In this document: piece after piece, positions 10,747 through 18,953 of the stretch | Numbering within the stretch: the stretch's first letter is position 1 | How the letters are laid out: each line of letters opens with the position of its first letter | Assembly: GCF_022669015.1 (NCBI RefSeq) | Contig: NZ_JAKKSL010000002.1 | Location: forward strand, 62,001 to 126,000 | Origin: Colwellia maritima | GTDB lineage: Bacteria; Pseudomonadota; Gammaproteobacteria; Enterobacterales; Alteromonadaceae | DNA: 64,000 nt | Direction: 5' to 3' | Position numbers and translations under genes: made by a program | The notes under the pieces: generated by a model | Database searches by the model: none | What the model was told of the DNA's origin: nothing | The model's input: only the letters and a program-made list of their open reading frames with translations

Positions 10747-11109
10747 ATGATGATAATAAATTTAATCGGTTTGGTGCTCATAGCCTTAGTTGTATGGTGG
10801 TTTTGGCTATACAAACCGACCAAAGCAGTTGATGCAAGTGTTGAAAGTACAACGGTAGTGGTTAATAACGGTATATATGAGCCTTCCAGAATAAAGGTGC
10901 TAGAAGGTAAAAAAACAACACTTCAATTTTTAAGAAAAGACGGTAGCCCCTGTGCCGCTACTGTGTTATTTCCCGCATTTGAAATTAGTGAAGAGCTGCC
11001 ATTAAATGCCAATAAAACAATAGAGCTTCCGTCGATGTTATCTGGGGAATATTTATTTCATTGCCCTATGAAAATGTATACGGGCACCTTAATTGTTGAG
11101 AAGGAGTAA
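10747..11109 (+). CDS. Membrane-anchored cupredoxin-domain protein
   Basis: One N-terminal membrane helix (LIGLVLIALVVWWFWLY) is followed by a cupredoxin-like domain. Its type-1-like ligand region reads FHCPMKM, with a second Cys in SPCAATV. The 120-aa size fits the cupredoxin-like proteins often found beside CopA in Vibrio and Alteromonadales. It probably holds or hands over copper at the outer face of the inner membrane. It is followed 3 bases later by the next gene of the operon. Confidence 0.75.
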   Translation: MMIINLIGLVLIALVVWWFWLYKPTKAVDASVESTTVVVNNGIYEPSRIKVLEGKKTTLQFLRKDGSPCAATVLFPAFEISEELPLNANKTIELPSMLSGEYLFHCPMKMYTGTLIVEKE

Positions 11110-11112
11110 TTT

Positions 11113-11487
11113 ATGACGATTAAAAAAATAACCGCAATCATTAATGAAATGCAATTGGATAATGTTGCAAAAGCGCTTTGTGATCATAGTGTCACTGGTT
11201 TCACTATTCACCCGGTCACAGGGCGAGGTAATTATTGCAATATGTTTTCAAAAGATGGGTTAGTTACCCATAAGCAGATTGAAATTTATACCAGTGAAGA
11301 GCATGCAACTCAGATAGCTGCCCTAATCATGAAAACAGCGGATGTAGCCCTAAATAGTGAAGGGCTTGTAGCGGTAACTACGGTTGATGAGTTGTTTTGG
11401 GTTTATCAACAAACACTTGCTCAAGTTAATGATTTTAATTTTAGTAGCACATCTGAAAATACCGTGCCTGGAGAGAGTAATGAGTAA
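11113..11487 (+). CDS. PII-like protein of the metal-efflux-associated type
   Basis: This 124-aa protein has the PII-type ferredoxin-like fold pattern: MTIKKITAIINEMQLDNVAKAL, then a short T-loop region (TGRGNYCNMF), then KQIEIYTSEEHATQIAALI. PII-like proteins linked to RND metal pumps (the PII-NG group) are known. This one, in a copper operon, probably belongs there rather than to nitrogen control. The T-loop lacks the usual tyrosine uridylylation context. It overlaps the next gene by 8 bases (ATGAGTAA). Confidence 0.7.
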   Translation: MTIKKITAIINEMQLDNVAKALCDHSVTGFTIHPVTGRGNYCNMFSKDGLVTHKQIEIYTSEEHATQIAALIMKTADVALNSEGLVAVTTVDELFWVYQQTLAQVNDFNFSSTSENTVPGESNE

Positions 11488-11809
11488 CAAACCTCGTTCA
11501 TTTTGGTCCACTCCTTCAGGTTGGGCAGCGCTTGGATTAATTGGGGCAGCTTCCTATTTTTTATTAATGGAGCATACCCAACATTTCTTTCAATTTTTAC
11601 CGTTTTTAATCTTATTACTCTGTCCTTTAATGCATGTGTTCATGCATGGAAGTCACGGAAAGCATGAACATGTTTCACAGGAAAAAGATGATCCGCCTTC
11701 ATTCCAAGAAATTACAGATAAAAATGGTGCATATAGGGATGGTTACATAGAAGGTCTTAAAGCAGGTAGAGAAGAAAAAGTGCCTAAGGAGAATAATAAT
11801 GAACGGTGA
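11480..11809 (+). CDS. DUF2933 small membrane protein
   Basis: This 109-aa protein has two membrane helices (around residues 12-28 and 34-50), then MHGSHGKHEH, which could bind metal, and a hydrophilic tail. DUF2933 proteins are typical companions of metal P-type ATPases and ICMT-like methyltransferases. The ATG at 11480 overlaps the previous stop, and its own stop overlaps the next start by 11 bases. Confidence 0.65.
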   Translation: MSNKPRSFWSTPSGWAALGLIGAASYFLLMEHTQHFFQFLPFLILLLCPLMHVFMHGSHGKHEHVSQEKDDPPSFQEITDKNGAYRDGYIEGLKAGREEKVPKENNNER

Positions 11810-12461
11810 TTACGGAATGTGGACTTTAGTACTCCTTAACTCGGCAATTTTTATTTTTTTCGCTTTTAGTTTTGTCAAACCACAAACCAAGACAGATTGG
11901 CGAACTTTAGGTGCATTTTCGGCTTTTATTGTCGCTTTGTTTACTGAAATGTATGGTTTTCCGTTAACTATCTATTTTTTGTCTGGTTGGCTTACAGAGA
12001 ATTATCCAGGTATTGATTTTTTCGCTCATGAAAATGGTCACTTATTGCATACGTTTTTTGGTTTTGAAGGCAATGCTCATTGGGACCCTCTACATATAGC
12101 GAGTAATGTATTCATTATTTTAGGGTTTTTCATCTTATCTTCAGCATGGAATGTCCTACATCAAGCACAAAAAACTAAAGTCTTGGCAACTTCAATTTGG
12201 TATGCACGTTGTAGACATCCCCAGTATGTCGCTTTCATATTGATCATGTTTGGTTTTTTATTGCAATGGCCAACTATCCCAACATTAGTCATGTTTCCAA
12301 TTTTGTTAGTTGTCTATGTGCAACTTGCTAATAAAGAAGAGGGCATGGTTATTAGTGAGTTTGGAGATGAATACCTGAGTTACATGAGTAAAACCCCCGC
12401 TTGGATACCCAAGTTTAATTTAAATACATCATATAAGAAGCAAGGAGAAAATCATGAGTGA
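11799..12461 (+). CDS. ICMT/PEMT-like membrane methyltransferase
   Basis: This 220-aa protein has about five to six membrane segments and the isoprenylcysteine-carboxyl-methyltransferase-like end. RCRHPQYVAFILIMFG and then NKEEGMVISEFGDEYLSYM are the usual SAM-binding and closing motifs (RHPxY, EE, Y). Such genes often lie in bacterial metal-resistance operons, but the substrate is unknown and no prenylated target is known here. It overlaps both neighbours by a few bases. Confidence 0.75.
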   Translation: MNGDYGMWTLVLLNSAIFIFFAFSFVKPQTKTDWRTLGAFSAFIVALFTEMYGFPLTIYFLSGWLTENYPGIDFFAHENGHLLHTFFGFEGNAHWDPLHIASNVFIILGFFILSSAWNVLHQAQKTKVLATSIWYARCRHPQYVAFILIMFGFLLQWPTIPTLVMFPILLVVYVQLANKEEGMVISEFGDEYLSYMSKTPAWIPKFNLNTSYKKQGENHE

Positions 12462-12819
12462 TTTTGACCATAGAGTAGGCGTAAAAGAAGCAAATTTAGT
12501 TACTAGAAATTTGAGACTAAGTAATGTAAACGAAGACAACAGAAGTGCATTAATGGAAGAGATTGATCATCTTTTTGGTATTGATGAAGCTAGTTTCAAT
12601 ACGGAAGAAAAATCAATTTATCTTGCATATGATGCGACGAATATAAATTTGGATGGCATTGAGGAGGTAATTAAAAAACATGGAGCTGATATCCATAATG
12701 ACTGGTGGACTCATACTAAAGATGACTACTACAAATTTGTCGATCAGAACTTGAAAGACAACTCAGAACATACACCTTGGAGTTGTCATAAATCACCTCC
12801 AGGTGCAGGTAAAAAATAA
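12454..12819 (+). CDS. Small soluble protein, possibly degenerate HMA-like
   Basis: This 121-aa protein has no signal peptide. Its pattern NLRLSNVNEDNRSALMEEIDHLFGIDEASFNTEEKS is cut here as two pieces, NLRLSNVNEDNRS and LMEEIDHLFGIDEAS. The following strand-helix (IYLAYDATNINLDGIEEVIKKHG) looks like a ferredoxin-like metal-chaperone fold that has lost the CxxC loop. A late Cys-His (WSCHKSPPG) could replace it. It is translated from an ATG overlapping the methyltransferase stop. The function is a guess from context. Confidence 0.5.
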   Translation: MSDFDHRVGVKEANLVTRNLRLSNVNEDNRSALMEEIDHLFGIDEASFNTEEKSIYLAYDATNINLDGIEEVIKKHGADIHNDWWTHTKDDYYKFVDQNLKDNSEHTPWSCHKSPPGAGKK

Positions 12820-12851
12820 CTTTTAAAATCTACAAAAATGAGGAAATTATT

Positions 12852-13197
12852 ATGTTAAATAAAATATCAAAATTAGTGGTTTTAGGTATCTTTTCTATTG
12901 GTCTTCGGCTGTGCGAATAGTGATTTTTCACATGAATATTTGATGAGCGGACAAGTTGTATCTACAAATAATGAAGTTGTTGTTTGTGTTGGTGAAGCAA
13001 ATGGTGCAGAGGTTGGCCAAATATTGACTGCATATAGAATTGTTGCAACTTATACCAACGATGAGGGTGCAGATTCTTACAAAAAAGTTGATATAGGTCA
13101 GGTTAAAATCGATAAAATTATCAATAAGCATTTTGCCAAAGTAACGGTCTTAAAAGGAGAGGTTAAAAAACACGATATGGTTCAACTGAACAAGTAA
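12852..13197 (+). CDS. Small lipoprotein, frameshifted
   Basis: The ATG at 12852 opens a hydrophobic leader that hits a stop at 12918. Deleting one C near 12907 turns the leader into ...SIGLGCANS, a good lipobox with the Cys for lipid attachment. The frame then runs to 13197. The mature part (~95 aa) is a small beta-rich domain (GQVVSTNNEVVVCVGEANG... VGQVKIDKI) like those of bacterial envelope OB or SH3-like domains. The function is unknown. Confidence 0.6.
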
Positions 13198-13208
13198 TGA
13201 TTAGTTTA

Positions 13209-13239
13209 TTGCGTGGTATAGCGGTTTCATACCACGCAA
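13209..13239 (+). terminator. Terminator-like hairpin
   Basis: The 11-bp perfect inverted repeat TTGCGTGGTAT / ATACCACGCAA has a 9-base loop. It sits 11 bases after the lipoprotein stop and before the YHS gene. There is no T tract, so it may instead stabilise mRNA. Confidence 0.5.
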
Positions 13240-13302
13240 CATCACTTGAATTTAAGTGGCATATTAAGTGATATTTACTTAATCCTATTGAGGAGAATTG
13301 TT

Positions 13303-13605
13303 ATGGAAGGTTTATTTACTTTATTGCTATATGCAGGGCTATTTTATTTTCTAATGCGCTTTGGTTGTGGTGCTCATACTGCTCATGGACATCATAAGAA
13401 GAAAGTTGTATCAGCCCCTACTATAGATCCTGTCTGTGGAGCTACAGTCGAAGAAGAACAAGGGTATGGCAAACTTCAGCAAGGGCATTTATTTCGTTTT
13501 TGTTCAAAGGAATGTCTTGATGAATTTGACAATAATCCTGATAAATATGTTGAAAAATCTAATATTGTTTCGCTAGCGGAAAAGGAAAGAAAAAATGACT
13601 CATAA
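13303..13605 (+). CDS. YHS-domain membrane protein
   Basis: An N-terminal membrane helix (LFTLLLYAGLFYFLMRF) is followed by Cys/His residues (CGAHTAHGHHKK) and a YHS/TRASH-like metal domain: DPVCGATVE and then FRFCSKECLDEFDNNPDKYV. YHS domains bind copper or zinc and are common in metal-resistance loci. The start at 13303 has a ribosome site (gaggag). The longer frame from 13246 lacks one. Confidence 0.75.
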   Translation: MEGLFTLLLYAGLFYFLMRFGCGAHTAHGHHKKKVVSAPTIDPVCGATVEEEQGYGKLQQGHLFRFCSKECLDEFDNNPDKYVEKSNIVSLAEKERKNDS

Positions 13606-13855
13606 AATTTCATTGAAAGCGTTTGGTCATGCGACTAGTTTTCTTATTGCTTCAACCTTCGTTATTTGCGTTGTTTTTGATTTGATGTTCCCTGAGCATG
13701 CGATGTATTCACTTTGGCTAAAGCTGTTACCTGGATTTGAATGGATTACTTGGCAAAGTTTCTTTTTAGGTTTGGTAGAAAGTTATCTATATGGTTGGTA
13801 TATCACTTTAATTTGGGTGCCAATATATAACTATGTAGGCAGTAAGAGTAAATAA
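13595..13855 (+). CDS. DUF5676 membrane protein
   Basis: This 86-aa protein has two membrane segments (about residues 12-30 and 55-75) with the internal motif WITWQSFFLGLVESYLYGWY that typifies DUF5676. Members accompany YHS-domain and metal-efflux genes. It overlaps the YHS gene by 11 bases. The role is unknown. Confidence 0.65.
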   Translation: MTHKISLKAFGHATSFLIASTFVICVVFDLMFPEHAMYSLWLKLLPGFEWITWQSFFLGLVESYLYGWYITLIWVPIYNYVGSKSK

Positions 13856-14035
13856 AACAATCTAAGTTTAGTGAGCTTTTTAACAGGAAATTAAGGATAT
13901 TTAGTGGAACAGAAAAACATAATTTACAAGCCTATTCTATGAGGATTGATACTAGTAAAAGAAATAGGAATGTTTGCCTGTTAAGGCAAGGGATTAAATC
14001 TTGCGTATTTTATCTTACCATGGAGATTATAAACT

Positions 14036-14668
14036 ATGACTTATTGGATTTTCAGCCAAGGTTTACCTGTTCCTGCTAGAACAGATAGATTGTTGGAAAA
14101 GCAAAGAGTCAAACCGTTAACGGCATTAACCAAGAGCACAAAAATTTCAGATATGGAGGAAAATAGTGTTCAGATCCCGGAAGTTAATGACCTAAAAAGG
14201 AAAGTTGTAAGCACTGCATATCACAACGTTTCCAATAATGAGCGCCAATCAGTAAAAAATGCTAATGATATTATGACATCTCCAGTGATTTCCTTGTTTG
14301 ACGATACTTTAATTTCCGAAGCATGGCTTAAGTTTCAAGATTATCGCTTTCGACACTTTCCTGTGACTAATCGAGCTAATCAGATCATAGGAATTGTTTC
14401 GGATAGAGATATGTTTGCCAACACAAATTTTAATAATAAAGTAGTTTCTATACAAAAAACGACAGAATCAATTGCTCAAATAATGGTTAATAAAGTCATT
14501 ACTGCTTCTGCTGATACAAGTATCCATGAAATTTGCCAAGTAATGTTTAATCAGCATATTGGGGCACTTCCAATCGTGGATGAAAAGCACCAATTATTGG
14601 GACTCATTACACGAAGTGATATTTTAAGAGTGTTAATTAAAAATGAAGCAATGGAATTTTGGGTATAG
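14036..14668 (+). CDS. Two-CBS-domain protein
   Basis: This 210-aa protein has an unstructured N-terminal ~75 residues, then two CBS motifs. CBS1 is about residues 80-130 (NANDIMTSPVISL, IIGIVSDRDMF) and CBS2 about 145-205 (IAQIMVNKVITASADTS, LLGLITRSDILRVL). CBS pairs bind adenine nucleotides and act as energy sensors. No catalytic domain is fused, so it may regulate a partner. It has its own upstream region and need not belong to the metal operon. Confidence 0.75.
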   Translation: MTYWIFSQGLPVPARTDRLLEKQRVKPLTALTKSTKISDMEENSVQIPEVNDLKRKVVSTAYHNVSNNERQSVKNANDIMTSPVISLFDDTLISEAWLKFQDYRFRHFPVTNRANQIIGIVSDRDMFANTNFNNKVVSIQKTTESIAQIMVNKVITASADTSIHEICQVMFNQHIGALPIVDEKHQLLGLITRSDILRVLIKNEAMEFWV

Positions 14669-14911
14669 AAACCTCTCGGCTATATTGTAAAGGGATTAGA
14701 GATTAATTCTGCTTTGCACACTAGAGAGATATTTGGGATGAAATGTTTGTCAATTTATTAACTGTTGTTGTTCATAATGTAAATTAAAACTTAAAAGGTG
14801 CGTTTGACTCATGCGTTAGTTGTTGATATTTATGGTTTTTGTTGTTTTGTTTGGCATTGTTATTGCAGATTACAATAAACCTATATGAAATTTTGACACC
14901 GAGAAATTAAT

Positions 14912-15235
14912 ATGACTATCGTAGAAAACTCTCTTTATACTCAAATGCAGAGCATGTCTCTTGAAGCGGTCAATAAACCTCAAAACAATATTGATGCTGT
15001 TAATAAATCGACTAATAAATTTGGTGATTTACTTGTAGATGCTCTTAACACTGTTAATGATTTGCATAAGGTTGCAGGTAAGAAAACAACAGCATTTGAG
15101 TTAGGTGATAGGAGTGTAACACTAGCAGAGGTTATGGTTGCACGTTCTAAAGCCGGAATAGGCTCTAGTGCAGCTATTCAAATCCGCAACAAGGCAATTG
15201 AAGGGTATAAAGAAATTATGAGTATGCCTGTCTAA
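14912..15235 (+). CDS. Orphan FliE-like flagellar basal-body protein
   Basis: This 107-aa protein matches FliE over its C-terminal two thirds. FELGDRSVTLAEVMVARSKA, then IQIRNKAIEGYKEIMSMPV, is the hallmark end of FliE, which joins the MS ring to the rod. In a flagellar locus fliE is followed by fliF, but here no flagellar gene is nearby. It is flanked by a CBS protein and a small membrane protein. It may be an accessory copy or cargo. Intergenic spacers on both sides suggest its own promoter. Confidence 0.75.
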   Translation: MTIVENSLYTQMQSMSLEAVNKPQNNIDAVNKSTNKFGDLLVDALNTVNDLHKVAGKKTTAFELGDRSVTLAEVMVARSKAGIGSSAAIQIRNKAIEGYKEIMSMPV

Positions 15236-15342
15236 TTCATATAATAAATTAACGCCATTCAATCATAGCTAATTCATACAAGTAAAATAGATAAACCTCT
15301 GACACTCTATAACTAACTATACACAGGTTAGTAGGTGAAATA

Positions 15343-15510
15343 ATGAAAAAATTTTTAACTAGTATGTTATTGCTATCTACTGTTGTAATTATACTTTTGG
15401 CCACTTTACTTCACGGTTTTATTGCTGATATTTCGATTTTTCATGGCATGATATTACACCCACTCTTCTTATTGTCAGGGCTATATTTATTGCTATATTA
15501 CAAGAGATAA
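15343..15510 (+). CDS. Small hydrophobic membrane peptide
   Basis: This 55-aa open frame starts ATG with upstream gtaggtg. It is almost entirely two membrane helices (SMLLLSTVVIILLATLLHGF and MILHPLFLLSGLYLLLYY) and ends KR. I recognise no family. It could be a short membrane protein or a toxin-like peptide; nothing around it shows an antitoxin. Confidence 0.4.
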   Translation: MKKFLTSMLLLSTVVIILLATLLHGFIADISIFHGMILHPLFLLSGLYLLLYYKR

Positions 15511-15541
15511 GGAGTGAAAATAATTCCTGATAATATCAGTA

Positions 15542-16387
15542 TCACTGAAAAATGACTGATACTGGTAGCTGTTTATTAACAATCTTAGAGGGAGAAATAC
15601 CATACATTTGTTTAAATACTTTAGAAAAATGAGCAGAGTCTGTAAAACCTCCGTGATGTGCACCATCTGTTAAAGAATGGCGTTTAACTGCAAACTCCAT
15701 AGCGATACGAATTCGACACCACAGTGAATAACGACGAATAGGTGTCCCAACTTCCTCTTTAAAAAGATGCGCTAATCGACTAGGCGATATATGTACACTT
15801 TGAGCCAATTCACTTATAGGGATCTGGCTATCTATACGGGTGCTCAATTGCTGCAATACTTCTCTTACGCGCGGATCAATTCTGATATTAGAAGAGGAAG
15901 GAATGATTAGCTCTTCGATGATTTTTTTCGCTGACTCCTTAAATATCCCCTTAAACTGAATGTTACCTAATTCGCTAATGAGTTCTTTCGAAAAACTCAA
16001 GGACTTGAAAGGTCTATCTTCACATAAGCCATATTGTTTAGATATAGTTTGATAAGGGTTACTTCTAATGTCTAAAAATAATGTAGCAATGATCGTATCT
16101 GGGGCTACTAACCTATGAGCAGCATTAGCTGCGATAACAACTGCATCAAAAGTTTCTGATAATCCGTTCTTATCTATCAATTGAAATGTGTTGTTTAATC
16201 CGATGCATACTTGGGCCGCATGATGCCGATGCAGAATGGTGTCAAAACTACTTCCAATATATAAAACGTATTGATTACTAAGACATAGATGATTCATAAA
16301 AAAAGTCAGTTTGAACATTGGCTCATTCCCTAATATAGCAACTTCATACAAGTCAGTCTTTTTATTTTTAGAGATAATGTAGTCCAA
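15542..16387 (-). CDS. AraC-family transcriptional regulator
   Basis: This 281-aa protein has an N-terminal cupin-like sensor region. Its C-terminal double HTH spans about residues 180-275: ISELAQSVHISPSRLAHLFKE, with one residue trimmed here as ISELAQSVHISPSRLAHLFK, then the AraC signature ending FTDSAHFSKVFKQMYGISPS. It is divergent from the methyltransferase gene, with only about 19 bases between start codons, so it probably controls that gene. Confidence 0.8.
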   Translation of the reverse strand: MDYIISKNKKTDLYEVAILGNEPMFKLTFFMNHLCLSNQYVLYIGSSFDTILHRHHAAQVCIGLNNTFQLIDKNGLSETFDAVVIAANAAHRLVAPDTIIATLFLDIRSNPYQTISKQYGLCEDRPFKSLSFSKELISELGNIQFKGIFKESAKKIIEELIIPSSSNIRIDPRVREVLQQLSTRIDSQIPISELAQSVHISPSRLAHLFKEEVGTPIRRYSLWCRIRIAMEFAVKRHSLTDGAHHGGFTDSAHFSKVFKQMYGISPSKIVNKQLPVSVIFQ

Positions 16388-16406
16388 ACAAAGAGGACAT
16401 GTGAAT

Positions 16407-17052
16407 ATGACTGAAGAGAAAAACTATACCCCAAACCTTAAGGTTTAATTTGCTAACCCCATGTTACGACTGGATTGTTCAGTGGTCATCTAAAGAAAAG
16501 GTGTTTAAAAATAAACTGATTGAACAGGCAGTATTTACCAATGAAGATACTGTTTTAGATGTCGGATGTGGAACAGGAACATTGCTGAGTATGTTGAAGC
16601 ATGAACATCTTGATCTGCATGGAGTAGACATTGATCCTAATTGTCTTTTGCTTGCTAAGCAAAAACTAAATAAGTTCAGTTTGTCAGTAAAACTTCAAAA
16701 GGGATCAGCTACATTTTTGCCCTATGAACAGGACTCTTTTGATCATGTGTTTTGTAGTTTGATGTTTCATCATTTAACCGATGATGACAAGGTAGATGGA
16801 CTGAAAGAAATCTATAGAGTACTCAAACCTGGAGGGGAGTTACATTTTGCCGATTGGGGCAGACCGAGTTCGCGATGGAGTCGGTGGCGTTTTTTGATTG
16901 TTCAGTTACTGGATGGTTTTGCCACTACAAATGCTTGCTTGTCAGATTTCGTTGCAAAAAGTATGCGAGATCTTGGTTTTACTGTCTTGGAAACAGGACG
17001 TGTTAATGCTTTAGTGGGAGAAATTGTGCTGTTAAATGCTAAAAAGCTTTAG
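16407..17052 (+). CDS. Class I SAM-dependent methyltransferase, frameshifted near the start
   Basis: Motif I is LDVGCGTGTLL, the acidic binding residue lies in GVDIDPN, and the post-motif is VLKPGGELHFADWGRP. The family usually begins MTEKxNYTP..., and exactly that start (MTEEKNYTPNL) is found at 16407 in a different frame. Removing one A from aagg near 16440 joins it to LRFNLLTPCYDW. The uncorrected frame would have to use a TTG at 16450. It is like UbiE-type methyltransferases of unknown small-molecule substrate, and is divergent from the AraC gene. Confidence 0.75.
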
Positions 17053-17208
17053 CTGCTTGGTAGTTTGAAAATAGAATGAATTCAATTTTCACACATTTTG
17101 ATATTTTCGATGGTTTTTGTTATTTCACTTAATATAAAAAGTTATATTTACCTTTGCGATTATAAGGTCAGAGCAACCATTAGTAAGACTAAAATTAATG
17201 ATAACTCC

Positions 17209-17793
17209 TTAGTTAGATTTGACTATCCAACTTTTATTTAAATCGACAGCGCTCCATTTGGATGAGGCATTCATTTTGCTGCTGTAGTCCGAAGCTTCTG
17301 GACCGAGAACCATCAGGGTTTTATGTCTGTTTTCTTTTGTTGAACCCTTTCCACTACTTTGTTTCCAATACATCCAGGTATCAAAATGAGGTCTATCTCT
17401 TTGCTCTGTTATATCAGGGCGTAAACGAATTATTTGACTTGGTTTAGGATTGTTTTTCATTGTAGCTTTTGTGGGAATTGTTTTATTAAGGTTGTCTAAG
17501 AATTCTTTTGGCATCAACTTATTGCCTGAGTTTTTTCCTGTTCTCAATACGGATGCAAGTTCATTATAGAAATCTCCAAAATATGGAGCAATCCAATAAC
17601 CTTTTTTGACATCAAATAAAAAGAATTTAGGATTTTCCCCTCTAAGTGTCAGCGATAGAATATAGTTAGGTTTATCTCTAGTTGAAAACAAACAATCAAA
17701 ACTAATAGTACCAAAAGTGATTTGAAATTGTTGCATTTCACTATTAATTAAAAGCATACTTCTATGTAACTGTTGTAATGATGTCATTTTCAT
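17209..17793 (-). CDS. DUF6037-like protein in the defence operon's regulator arm
   Basis: This 194-aa soluble protein lies 51 bases downstream of the WYL regulator on the same strand. It has a compact beta-rich N-terminal half (QITFGTISFDCLFSTRDKP, then FFLFDVKKGYWIAPYFGDFY). The C-terminal third is basic and polar. I believe it belongs to DUF6037, but that is recognition by eye. No catalytic motif is evident. Position next to WYL and CBASS suggests an accessory defence role. Confidence 0.45.
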   Translation of the reverse strand: MKMTSLQQLHRSMLLINSEMQQFQITFGTISFDCLFSTRDKPNYILSLTLRGENPKFFLFDVKKGYWIAPYFGDFYNELASVLRTGKNSGNKLMPKEFLDNLNKTIPTKATMKNNPKPSQIIRLRPDITEQRDRPHFDTWMYWKQSSGKGSTKENRHKTLMVLGPEASDYSSKMNASSKWSAVDLNKSWIVKSN

Positions 17794-17844
17794 AAATGGG
17801 AGCTACTATTGTCCTTGTATTCAATAAAATATTATTTTAAAGCT

Positions 17845-18717
17845 TTATTCATCAAACCCTTCGAAGCTACGAACTAAGTGCATATTCTCAACACCATATA
17901 GTGCCAATCTATTTTTAAGTTTAAGTCGGTAGAAGTGCTTTTCTGGAAGAGGATTTTTCGAGCAATCCACATAGAGTTTTTGTAAAAAATACCCTACGGA
18001 TGATGCTCTAATTGAATGCTTTAAAACGCCATCTTTCATATTAAATTCTGAAATGACAGCTTCAGGATGTGGGTAGTCAGGATGAGGGATGATTTCTAAG
18101 TCTACAATTCTATTCCATTGATTGTCATTGGATTGATATTCATTGTGTAAAACTTCATCCTCGATGTTTTCTAGTTTTCGAAATCTAGAAATAAGAAAAT
18201 CTGCAAATCTAGATTTTGTTCTATCATAAGCCCTTACATGCCATCTTGAACCGTTATGGATATAGGCATGTGGAATTAATAGCTTGGTACTAAAACCACT
18301 CGAATTAGAGAAGTAATCGACTTGAATTACCTTCTTGTTATAAATCGCTCTAGATAAAGGGGCTATGATATCAATTCTGGGATCATCTATTACATCTAAA
18401 ATATCATTTGGAATATACGAACGATTATTGCTCTGTACAGTTCTACCTGTTAATAAATTCAAAACTTCTGAGGAATTGAATTCAAATAAAGATTTCCATG
18501 AACTATTTAATGCAAAGTTTTTAGAATTAGAGGAGTGACTAAAATTTTGAGGAGCTTTGTCTTTATATAAAGAAATATCCCTGCTTGCAGCAGCAGTTCC
18601 TATGCCAAACTTATCAATTAGATCTGATCTGGAAAATACACCTAAGAATTTTAAGCAAAATTCTATATAGCGCAATCTTTCTAATTGTGAAACGGGAACA
18701 CCTTCTAAATTAATCAT
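17845..18717 (-). CDS. CapW-like WYL-domain transcriptional regulator
   Basis: This 290-aa protein has an N-terminal winged helix (LERLRYIEFCLKFLGVFSRS; SDLIDKFGIGTAAASRDIS), a WYL domain (IDIIAPLSRAIYNKKVIQVD through RWHVRAYDRTKSRFADFLIS) and a C-terminal WCX-like domain. This order (HTH-WYL-WCX) is that of CapW/BrxR regulators, which repress CBASS and BREX operons by binding upstream dyads. It is divergent from the CD-NTase gene across 236 bases containing a promoter and dyad. The signal it senses is unknown. Confidence 0.8.
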   Translation of the reverse strand: MINLEGVPVSQLERLRYIEFCLKFLGVFSRSDLIDKFGIGTAAASRDISLYKDKAPQNFSHSSNSKNFALNSSWKSLFEFNSSEVLNLLTGRTVQSNNRSYIPNDILDVIDDPRIDIIAPLSRAIYNKKVIQVDYFSNSSGFSTKLLIPHAYIHNGSRWHVRAYDRTKSRFADFLISRFRKLENIEDEVLHNEYQSNDNQWNRIVDLEIIPHPDYPHPEAVISEFNMKDGVLKHSIRASSVGYFLQKLYVDCSKNPLPEKHFYRLKLKNRLALYGVENMHLVRSFEGFDE

Positions 18718-18838
18718 TGGTTACCACATCAATCCTTTATAAAGCTCAGAGCATCTTGTATACCACAATCAGCAAAAAAGTACAATGATGAGGTTTTTTA
18801 ACTGATTCCATGATCTTTAATTTTTCCAATAAAATATA

Positions 18839-18880
18839 TTGACTGTATCATGAGTATACAATAGTATGATTGGTGTACTA
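18839..18880 (+). promoter_or_regulatory. CBASS operon promoter with candidate WYL operator
   Basis: A -35 TTGACT (18839-18844), 17-base spacer and -10 TAGTAT (18862-18867) form a good sigma70 promoter reading toward the CD-NTase. The dyad TAGTA-N9-TACTA (18862-18880) overlaps the -10 and start point, where a repressor would block initiation. The palindrome GTATAC lies in the spacer. Assignment to the WYL regulator is inferred from position. Confidence 0.5.
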
Positions 18881-18953
18881 ACACTGAATAATAAAAGATC
18901 AACTAAATAAATGGTGGAGGGCAGTAATAATAATGAAGAAATAGGATAAAAAT

